This document shows, one piece after another, positions 6,693 through 12,870 of a stretch of DNA of 14,167 nt. Below the pieces are notes generated by a model, which had not been told where the DNA came from, searched no databases, and saw only the letters and a list, made by a program, of their open reading frames with translations. Made by a program: the position numbers and the translations under genes. The stretch lies in assembly GCA_023250385.1 (NCBI GenBank), contig JAHFAU010000003.1:1-14167 (forward strand), in the 5' to 3' direction. The stretch's first letter is position 1, and every line of letters starts with the position of its first letter. The DNA comes from Anaerolineales bacterium. GTDB lineage: Bacteria > Chloroflexota > Anaerolineae > Anaerolineales > E44-bin32.

Positions 6693-7202
6693 ATGGAACT
6701 GGACCTCAACCCAGTAACCCGCATCACCACTGGGGCTATTGGGCCTCCGGGGAAGCGAATTTTCTACCTGCAGGCTCGTAAGGACGATCAGCTAGTCACC
6801 CTGATCGTCGAGAAACAGCAAGTCCAAACACTGGCCATTGGCCTCGAACGGTTCCTCGGCGATCTGGCCGAGCGGAACCCCGAGCTGCCCGCCTCATCCG
6901 GAGATTACAAACGGGAGGAGATGGTTTTGGAGGAACCGCTCGAGCCGAAGTTTCGGGTCGGGCAAATCGGCCTGGGCTATGACGAAGCCAGCGACCGGGT
7001 GGTGCTCGTTGCCCGCGAGCTTCCCGACGAAACTCAAGAGTCGGAAGTCGTCCGTTTTTGGTGCAGCCGCTCCCAGCTGCGGGCCATGTGCCAGTGGGGA
7101 TTGGAAGTTGCGGGACAGGGGCGGCCGATCTGCGGCAATTGCGGAGAACCCAAGGATCCCGAGGGACACTTCTGCCCCAAGAGCAACGGCCACAAGATCT
7201 GA
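6693..7202 (+). CDS. DUF3090 family protein with C-terminal zinc-ribbon-like site
   Basis: The 169-residue product matches the DUF3090 family. The N-terminal half is a beta-rich module (RIFYLQARKDDQLVTLIVEKQQV at about 22-44), followed by a helix LERFLGDL. A second beta region (FRVGQIGLGYDEASDRVVLVAREL) comes next. The end RPICGNCGEPKDPEGHFCP is a likely metal site made of Cys147, Cys150, His159 and Cys161, with His167 in the closing NGH. No catalytic function is known for the family. It is found mostly in Actinobacteria and Chloroflexota beside the phosphatase and SCO1664-type genes that flank it here. The gene follows the phosphatase after 47 bases and precedes the kinase-like gene by 18. 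The ATG at 6693 matches the usual family N-terminus (MELDLNPVTRITTGAIG). Confidence 0.9.
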   Translation: MELDLNPVTRITTGAIGPPGKRIFYLQARKDDQLVTLIVEKQQVQTLAIGLERFLGDLAERNPELPASSGDYKREEMVLEEPLEPKFRVGQIGLGYDEASDRVVLVARELPDETQESEVVRFWCSRSQLRAMCQWGLEVAGQGRPICGNCGEPKDPEGHFCPKSNGHKI

Positions 7203-7220
7203 GACTTCCCACTCGCCTGC

Positions 7221-7949
7221 ATGCAGCTCGACCTCCCACTGGAAGCCATTCTTGAGACTCTCTCCACAGGCGAGATCGGCGTCTCGGGCCAGTTCGTCTG
7301 GGGATCTAATCACACCTTCCTGGTAGAAGTCAGTTCGACCCTCGGCCAGCTGCAGGCAGTTTATAAGCCTGCTGAGGGCGAACAACCGTTGTGGGACTTC
7401 CCGCCGAAGTCGCTGGCCCGGCGAGAGGTGGCAGCCTACCTGGTGAGCGAGGCACTGGGATGGGGATTAGTCCCCCCGACGGTGCTGCGAAGCGATGGTC
7501 CGGGCGGCGGCGGGTCCTTGCAGCTCTACCTGCCGGCCGATCCAGAGCGCCACTACTTCAGCTTTGAGCCGCAGGAAAAGCAGCAGTTGCGGCCGGCCGC
7601 GTTGCTCGATGCCTTGATCAACAACGCCGACCGCAAGGCCGGTCACGTGATTCTCTCCGCCGATGGACATGTCTGGCTGATCGATCATGGAGTGTGCTTT
7701 CACGAAGAGTACAAGCTCCGCACCGTCATCTGGGATTTTGCGGGCGAGCCGATTCCGGCTGCCCTGCTGGCTGCAGTTGGGCGGCTGCGGGCAGAGCTCG
7801 GTGAGCGCATGCCGCTTCAGATTCGCTTAGCCCCGCTTTTGAGCCCGGTCGAAATCCGGGCGCTTCGGGACCGCGCAGATCGGCTGTTGGTGGAGCGGCG
7901 ATTCCCTCAACCGGGTCCTGGCCGCCCGTTTCCGTGGCCGCTGGTCTAG
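7221..7949 (+). CDS. SCO1664 family protein, distant PI3/4-kinase-like fold
   Basis: This 242-residue protein matches the SCO1664-type family, which has distant similarity to phosphatidylinositol 3/4-kinases. Kinase-like elements are visible: Lys49 in AVYKP as the probable ATP-binding lysine, the ARREVAAYLVSEALGW helix at 66-81, the catalytic-loop-like LINNADRKAGH at 132-142 with Asp137, and IDHG at 154-157 in place of DFG with Asp155. The C-terminus is a helical region ending in a proline-rich tail. The substrate is unknown; small molecule or protein are both possible. It is the last member of the phosphatase / DUF3090 / kinase-like trio. Homoserine dehydrogenase starts 15 bases after its stop, so cotranscription is likely. 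ATG at 7221 gives the expected QLDLPLEAILETL start; no strong ribosome binding site is seen. Confidence 0.87.
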   Translation: MQLDLPLEAILETLSTGEIGVSGQFVWGSNHTFLVEVSSTLGQLQAVYKPAEGEQPLWDFPPKSLARREVAAYLVSEALGWGLVPPTVLRSDGPGGGGSLQLYLPADPERHYFSFEPQEKQQLRPAALLDALINNADRKAGHVILSADGHVWLIDHGVCFHEEYKLRTVIWDFAGEPIPAALLAAVGRLRAELGERMPLQIRLAPLLSPVEIRALRDRADRLLVERRFPQPGPGRPFPWPLV

Positions 7950-7964
7950 CGCAACTCAAGATCG

Positions 7965-9035
7965 ATGCGACGGGTTCGACTGCTGCTGATCGGGTTCGGG
8001 AACGTCGGCCAGGCAGTGGCCGAGCTGCTGCTGGCCAAAGATGGCGACATCCGATCGATGCACGGCCTGGCCTTGCAGGTGGTCGGGATCGGAACCGCCA
8101 GCCACGGGGCGGCACTCGATTCAGATGGGTTGAACCTCGGCCGCGCCCTCGAGCTGATCCAAACCGGCAGTGATCTCCGTCGGCTCTCGCGCGATCCGGT
8201 CCCCTCCGATGTCCAAGAGCTGCTGCAAGCAGTCGAGGCCGAGGCGCTGCTCGAGTCGATTCCTGTCAACTACGAGTCCGGCCAGCCAGCCGTCACCTAT
8301 CTAACGGGCGCGCTGGAGCGCGGGATGCATGCCATTACGGCCAATAAGGGCCCGGTGGTCCACGCCTTCGCTCCACTGACTGCGCTCGCCGCCAGCCGCG
8401 GTAGGCAGTTTCGCTTCGAGGCGGCGGTAATGGACGGCGCGCCGTTGTTCTCGCTTTGGCGGGAGTGCCTGCCCGGCGCCCGACTTCAGGCCTTTCGGGG
8501 GATCTTGAATTCAACCACCAATCTGATCCTGAGCCTGATGGAGCAGGGCCAATCTTTCGCAGCCGCCGTGGCGGAGGCCCAGCGACTCGGAATCGCCGAA
8601 AGCAACCCAGCGGGCGACACCGAGGGCTGGGATTCGGCGATCAAGGTGGCGGCCCTGGTTACCGTCCTGATGGGCGTCCCGATCGGGCTCGGGCAGGTTG
8701 AGCGCCGCGGGATTGAAGGGCTGACCGATCGGGAGATCCAGCAGGCCTCCCAGTCCGGGCACCGCTGGAAGCTGGTGTGCGGCGCCAAACGGATCGGCGA
8801 CCAGGTCGAGGCCCGCGTAGAACCGGAGCTGTTGGATTCCAGCGACCCACTCTTCCATGTGATGGGGACCTCGGCGGCGGTGACCTTCACCAGCGACGTG
8901 CTTGGAGAGCTCACCATCCGTGAAAACGCTCCAGGCCCGCGCACCACCGCATACGGCATGCTTGCTGACTTGCTCAACTGTGTGCTTCCCGCCGCCAGGG
9001 CGTTCGATTGGTTCGCCAGCAATCGGCGGGGCTAA
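7965..9035 (+). CDS. Homoserine dehydrogenase, short form without ACT domain
   Basis: The enzyme reduces aspartate semialdehyde to homoserine with NAD(P)H in threonine and methionine synthesis. The 356-residue product has a Rossmann fold with GFGNVG at 10-15, Lys128 in TANKGPVV, and GILNSTTNLIL at 179-189 in place of the usual NGTTN signature. The catalytic pattern is Asp218, Asp223 and Lys227 in AGDTEGWDSAIK, spaced as in the yeast enzyme (D-x4-D-x3-K). It ends after the substrate domain with no ACT regulatory domain, so threonine feedback through ACT is not expected. The ATG at 7965 places the nucleotide-binding loop ten residues in, as is normal. It lies 15 bases after the SCO1664-type gene. 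A catabolic or related oxidoreductase role cannot be excluded from sequence alone. Confidence 0.87.
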   Translation: MRRVRLLLIGFGNVGQAVAELLLAKDGDIRSMHGLALQVVGIGTASHGAALDSDGLNLGRALELIQTGSDLRRLSRDPVPSDVQELLQAVEAEALLESIPVNYESGQPAVTYLTGALERGMHAITANKGPVVHAFAPLTALAASRGRQFRFEAAVMDGAPLFSLWRECLPGARLQAFRGILNSTTNLILSLMEQGQSFAAAVAEAQRLGIAESNPAGDTEGWDSAIKVAALVTVLMGVPIGLGQVERRGIEGLTDREIQQASQSGHRWKLVCGAKRIGDQVEARVEPELLDSSDPLFHVMGTSAAVTFTSDVLGELTIRENAPGPRTTAYGMLADLLNCVLPAARAFDWFASNRRG

Positions 9036-9045
9036 ACCCGCTCGA

Positions 9046-9074
9046 TTCACAACTAAGGCACCATGGTCTACAAT
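9046..9074 (+). promoter_or_regulatory. Probable sigma-70-type promoter for the HAD-MFS gene pair
   Basis: TTCACA at 9046-9051 (one mismatch to TTGACA) is followed after exactly 17 bases by TACAAT at 9069-9074 (one mismatch to TATAAT). It sits in the 61-base gap after the homoserine dehydrogenase stop. Transcription would start near 9081, giving a leader of about 16 bases before the ATG at 9097. This is the best two-box promoter in the window. Confidence 0.65.
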
Positions 9075-9096
9075 GCTCTGTCCTCTAGCGTCGTCC

Positions 9097-9726
9097 ATGA
9101 GCCACTTCCAGGCCGTATTTTGGGATCTGGGCGGAGTGATTATCCGCACCGAGGACCGCTCGCGCCGGGCAGTCTGGGAAGAGCGCCTGGGTCTGCCGCC
9201 TCGCGAGCTCGATCAGATCGTCTTCGCCGGCGAGATGGGCCGCAAGGCAGCCCTCGGTCAGGCGGGGGCTGAAGACGTCTGGACCTGGGTGGCCGAGCGC
9301 CTCGGGCTGGACCCCGAACAGCGGGAGGATCTGAGGCGCGATTTCTGGCGGGGCGAGGATCTCGATCTCGATCTTGTCGGGTACATCCGCGGGCTGAGGG
9401 CGAATTACCGCACCGGACTGATCTCCAACGCCTGGCCGGAAATCCGCAAACAGATCGAGGTCGAGTGGCGGATCGCCGACGCATTCGACAACCTGACTAT
9501 TTCTGCCGAGGTTGGGCTGGCCAAACCGGACCCCCGCATCTACCGGCTGGCACTCGAAGGTCTGAGGGTGGAAGCCGGTCGGGCGATCTTCGTCGATGAT
9601 TTCACCGAAAACCTTGAAGCCGCCTCTGCACTAGGAATGCACACCGTCCATTTCGAGAATCGAACCCAGGCCCAGCAACAGGTCGAGTCGCTGCTCGCGT
9701 GGCATCCAACTCAAAACCCATCCTGA
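9097..9726 (+). CDS. HAD-superfamily hydrolase, subfamily IA
   Basis: This is a 209-residue cytoplasmic phosphatase-like hydrolase. Motif I is FWDLGGV with nucleophile Asp10; the DxG form rather than DxD occurs in many IA members such as YihX. Motif II is LISN with Ser110, motif III is LAKPDPRIY with Lys143, and motif IV is FVDDFTEN with Asp167 and Asp168. A helical cap lies between about residues 20 and 95. The substrate is not apparent. ATG at 9097 is chosen because it puts motif I at the usual distance from the N-terminus and sits 16 bases after the predicted transcription start. The frame is open upstream into the homoserine dehydrogenase gene. Its last 28 bases overlap the start of the transporter gene, which implies translational coupling. 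Confidence 0.88.
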   Translation: MSHFQAVFWDLGGVIIRTEDRSRRAVWEERLGLPPRELDQIVFAGEMGRKAALGQAGAEDVWTWVAERLGLDPEQREDLRRDFWRGEDLDLDLVGYIRGLRANYRTGLISNAWPEIRKQIEVEWRIADAFDNLTISAEVGLAKPDPRIYRLALEGLRVEAGRAIFVDDFTENLEAASALGMHTVHFENRTQAQQQVESLLAWHPTQNPS

Positions 9727-11555
9727 TCAACCGGCGCACGCTCGTCTTCCTCTTCGGAATGGCGCTGACCCAGTTTTCGATCGCCATGCCGATGGTTCAG
9801 ATTCCGGTCTACATTCGGGAACTCGGCGCCAGCATCTCCCAGATCGGATTGTTCTTCACGATTTCCATGGTCTTCCCGCTTGTGGTGAAGGTGCTCGGAG
9901 GCTGGCTGGCCGATTCGCTCGGGCGACTGCGAGTGATCTTTATCGGCAGCCTGACCGGGGTCCTAACCTTTGCCGCCTATGCCGTGGCACCCAGCTGGCA
10001 AGCCGCGCTGCTGGGTCCGGCTTTCATGGCCACGACCGCTGCGCTTACGCTCCCCGCTTACTTCGCATTCATTGCTGACATCACGCCGGAGGGGTCGCGG
10101 GGCAGAATGTATGGGATCTCCCAGACCATCTACCACGCGGCCGCGGTGATCGCCCCGCCGATTGGCGGGCTGCTGGCCCAGAGCTACGGCTACCGCATTC
10201 TATTCGGGGTTTCAAGCGTGGTCTTCGCGCTGGCGGCGGTGATCTTCATTTACCTGCTGCGATTCTCGCAATTCTTGACCATTCGCGAGCAGGAGATTTC
10301 TCTCCGCTCGCTCCGCAGCTCACTCAGCCAGATGGCCGGTGCTTTCATGGCCGGAGGCATCCTCGCCTGGATTCTGATCATCGACGGCTTCCGGGATATC
10401 GCCTTCAAGCTGTCCGCAGACTTGGAACCGGTTTACCTGACCGACGTCGCCGGAATCAGCAAGCAAGGAATCGGTCTGCTGGATGGGATTTTTGGAGCTG
10501 CGCTCTTGATTGGGCTGCTTCCGGCCGGGTGGTTGGTTGATCGAACCAGCGAACGCTTGGGGATTGTGCTTGCCCTGATCGCGGCCGTCGGCTCGCGCTT
10601 GATTTTCGGGCTTGCCACCGGTTTTTGGGGATTCGCCCTCTCCTGGTCGCTGGCGGGAATCGGAGTCGGCTTTTTCGAGCCCGCCGGCAGCAAGCTGATC
10701 ACGAAAGCCGTCCCGAAACATCAGCGGGGAATGGCTTTTGGACTGCTCGCTTCGACCTTGAGTCTCTTTTCGCTGCCGGCCCCGTGGATCGGCAGCCAGA
10801 TTTGGAATCTCTTTGGTCCGCGCTCGCCATTCCTGGCCACCGCCGCCCTCGGTAGTTTGACCGTGCTGCCAGCCTGGTTCAAATTGGCTCTGCCGGCGGC
10901 GCCGCGAGCGGCAACTCACGCGGCGGAGGCCGCAACGCTGCCGACCATCGGCCACTCCGAGGTCGCGACCGTGTTATTCGCCAAGCTGCCGTCCAATACC
11001 GCGGATTCAGTCTATGAGCGCGGCAAACAGATTCTCCTGGAGCACGGCGGGGTGTTGGGCAGCTCGAGGGAGACGGACATGGTCGCCTGTTTCGGTATCT
11101 CACCTCACCGGTCCCCACCTCAGGTCAGCGCGCTGCTGGCCACCCACGCCGGGCTCTCCCTCCTGGACGCGCTGGCCGGGACCAAGCCAGAGCGGGCCGC
11201 GGCGGGTTTGGCCGAGTTCAATATCGACATTGGGATCGCGACCGGAGATGTGACAACCAGCCCCTCCCCGATGGAATACCAACACGATCAAGGAGTTCGA
11301 TTTGGGGAGCAGCTGACCGTGATGGGCGACCTGCTGCGCGCAGCGGAACAGCTGCAGTCGTACGGCCCGCATTCGGGAGGAGTGCTGATCAGCGAGCGCA
11401 CCTACCTCGCCCTGGGCCCGGCGCTGCATCAGTTCGTATTCGGTCGCAGCGGCCCGGTCCGGCTGCCGGGCGAGGTTAGAGAAACGCAGGCCTACGAGGT
11501 GCTCGGCCGAGCACGACCGCTCGGGCCAGGCGGCCAGCCCACAATCGCCGAATAG
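9699..11555 (+). CDS. MFS transporter fused to a degenerate class III nucleotidyl cyclase-like domain
   Basis: The first ~400 of 618 residues are a major facilitator permease with about 12 hydrophobic helices. Motif A is GGWLADSLGRLR at 67-78, with a related GWLVDRTSERLG at 277-288 in the second half. After an Ala-rich linker (about 398-417), residues about 420-603 align with class III adenylate/guanylate cyclase domains: ATVLFAKL, DMVACFG, IDIGIATGDV, LTVMGD, GVLISERTY, and the closing strand QAYEVLGR. Catalytic residues are mostly lost: the first metal Asp is Lys429, the second is Thr459 or a shifted Asp460, and the transition-state Asn and Arg become Arg547 and Gln551. It is probably a sensory or nucleotide-binding module controlling transport. 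The cargo is unknown. GTG at 9699 is the first plausible start and overlaps the HAD gene by 28 bases. Confidence 0.87.
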   Translation: MASNSKPILINRRTLVFLFGMALTQFSIAMPMVQIPVYIRELGASISQIGLFFTISMVFPLVVKVLGGWLADSLGRLRVIFIGSLTGVLTFAAYAVAPSWQAALLGPAFMATTAALTLPAYFAFIADITPEGSRGRMYGISQTIYHAAAVIAPPIGGLLAQSYGYRILFGVSSVVFALAAVIFIYLLRFSQFLTIREQEISLRSLRSSLSQMAGAFMAGGILAWILIIDGFRDIAFKLSADLEPVYLTDVAGISKQGIGLLDGIFGAALLIGLLPAGWLVDRTSERLGIVLALIAAVGSRLIFGLATGFWGFALSWSLAGIGVGFFEPAGSKLITKAVPKHQRGMAFGLLASTLSLFSLPAPWIGSQIWNLFGPRSPFLATAALGSLTVLPAWFKLALPAAPRAATHAAEAATLPTIGHSEVATVLFAKLPSNTADSVYERGKQILLEHGGVLGSSRETDMVACFGISPHRSPPQVSALLATHAGLSLLDALAGTKPERAAAGLAEFNIDIGIATGDVTTSPSPMEYQHDQGVRFGEQLTVMGDLLRAAEQLQSYGPHSGGVLISERTYLALGPALHQFVFGRSGPVRLPGEVRETQAYEVLGRARPLGPGGQPTIAE

Positions 11556-11906
11556 GCTAGCTGCTAATGGGCGAAGAGGTTAAAGACAAGAGCCCCCTGC
11601 CATTCGCTGGACGGCCGGCACTGCCGCTCTTGCCGGAAGGCCCCACATCTGTACGCCGCAGGGAAGGGCGGAACTCCGACCGACCGGCGTACTGCTTGCC
11701 TTCGCCACCCACTGAATGGCTTGGGCTGATTGGTCGGAGAGCGCCACGGCTGACGGGGGAGGTTGCAGTCCGTTGGTGGCCTGAGGCTCCTGCCCGCTAA
11801 CTGTAGCAGTCCTGGGCGGAGAGTCAATGATCGACACGCTTAAAAAAGGTACTACCGCGAGGGCTGGGCTATAATCCGGGCAAGTTTCTCCGTTCAACCT
11901 CGCGCA
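11556..11906. other. 351-base intergenic region with inverted repeats, no recognised gene
   Basis: Short open frames exist on both strands (for example 11567-11800 plus), but they lack a ribosome binding site and any recognisable protein pattern. Three inverted repeats stand out. CCGGCA 11615-11620 pairs with TGCCGG 11631-11636. CAAGAGC 11587-11593 pairs with GCTCTTG 11626-11632, which excludes the first. CTCC-t-GCCC 11787-11795 pairs with GGGCGGAG 11814-11821, with an inner GCTA/TAGC stem. None is followed by a T-run, so no classical terminator is seen. I looked for SRP RNA, RNase P RNA, tmRNA and tRNA signatures by eye and found none. The last part holds a promoter for the lipid kinase gene. 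Confidence 0.6.
11870..11875 (+). promoter_or_regulatory. Consensus -10 box upstream of the lipid kinase gene
   Basis: A perfect TATAAT lies 31 bases before the GTG start at 11907, so transcription would begin near 11882 with a leader of about 25 bases. No convincing -35 box is present at 16-18 bases spacing. An A-rich run at 11842-11847 lies just upstream. Confidence 0.5.
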
Positions 11907-12836
11907 GTGAAAGACAACATCGTGGAGCGTCGCGTCAAACTGATCTTCAATCCCCATGCCGACGGCGGTCGCGGCTGGCGGGTGGCGGGCTCGCTGCAGG
12001 CCACCATCGAGCATTTCGGTGGCGCCGAGTGGACCGGCACCGAGTATCCAACCCATGCCAGCGAGCTGGCCGCCCAGGCGGCCCGGGAAGGGTTCGACGT
12101 GGTTGTCGCGGTGGGAGGCGATGGCACGGTTCACGAGGTGGTGAACGGATTGATGCAGGTGACGGCCGGCGAGCGCCCCATCCTGGCCGCGGTGCCCATC
12201 GGCTCCGGCAATGATTTCTGTTACAACGTCGGCTTCCCCGCCGATCCGGGTAAGGCAATCCTCTCGGCCTTCTCGGGCTCGACCAAGAAGGTGGACCTCG
12301 GTCGGGTGCAGGATGCGAGCGGGCGAGTCGAGTATTGGGACAATACCCTGGGGATTGGGTTTGACGCGGCCACGGTTATCAACTCGCATGCCATCACTCG
12401 GGTGCAGGGTCTGGCCATGTATCTGGCAGCGGTTATCCGGACGATCATGAAAGACCATCAGGCCCCCCGGATGCAGATCTCGACCGACCGAGAAGAACTC
12501 GACCGCGAGCTGCTCATGCTCACGCTGTGCAACGGCGGCCGAGAAGGTGGAGGATTCATGCTCGCCCCCGATGCCAAACCCGACGATGGCGTGTTCGAGT
12601 ACGTCATGGTCGACTACGTCTCACGGCCAATGATGTTCCGCCTGATCCCTGAATTCATGCGCGGCACCCATGCCCGCTTCAAGCAAGTGCATCTCGGAAC
12701 CTTTCGCCAGCTCAAGCTGGTGGCCGATCGGCCGCTGCTGATCCACACTGACGGAGAAATCTTCGCCAATGCCACGACCAACGTTCAGGAGCTAACGGTC
12801 GAACTCATGCCCCAGGCCTTAAAAGTCATCGTCTGA
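11907..12836 (+). CDS. Diacylglycerol/lipid kinase family protein (YegS/DgkB type)
   Basis: The 309-residue product belongs to the DAGK_cat lipid kinases, which phosphorylate diacylglycerol or related lipids at the inner face of the membrane. Conserved features are KLIFNPHADGGRG at 11-23, VVAVGGDGTVHEVVNGL at 66-82 with the GGDGT nucleotide loop at 70-74, and PIGSGNDF at 97-104. The C-terminal beta-sandwich domain includes LGIGFDAAT, LCNGGREGGGFMLAPDAKPDDG and LIHTDGE. The first possible start in this frame is GTG at 11907; a second GTG at 11922 would remove only five residues. A TATAAT box lies upstream, and the XPB-associated-domain gene follows after 34 bases. Whether the substrate is diacylglycerol, a sphingoid base or undecaprenol cannot be told from the sequence. 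Confidence 0.9.
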   Translation: MKDNIVERRVKLIFNPHADGGRGWRVAGSLQATIEHFGGAEWTGTEYPTHASELAAQAAREGFDVVVAVGGDGTVHEVVNGLMQVTAGERPILAAVPIGSGNDFCYNVGFPADPGKAILSAFSGSTKKVDLGRVQDASGRVEYWDNTLGIGFDAATVINSHAITRVQGLAMYLAAVIRTIMKDHQAPRMQISTDREELDRELLMLTLCNGGREGGGFMLAPDAKPDDGVFEYVMVDYVSRPMMFRLIPEFMRGTHARFKQVHLGTFRQLKLVADRPLLIHTDGEIFANATTNVQELTVELMPQALKVIV

Positions 12837-12870
12837 CGCTCCCCGGTCGCCAACGAACAGGCAGCTTCCA

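Noticed and set aside
11615..11636. Hairpin as intrinsic terminator of the transporter gene
   Set aside because: A six-base stem with no T-run; it does not meet the usual form of an intrinsic terminator.
11631..11640. CCGGAAGG resembling the SRP RNA tetraloop region
   Set aside because: The conserved flanking AGCAG/CAGG elements and a long paired rod are absent on both strands.
11567..11800. 77-residue plus-strand open frame after the transporter gene
   Set aside because: No ribosome binding site, Pro/Arg-rich composition and no recognisable pattern; kept only as part of the intergenic description.
11580..12458. 292-residue minus-strand open frame
   Set aside because: Most of it is antisense to the lipid kinase gene, whose GGDGT and GSGND motifs establish the plus-strand frame.
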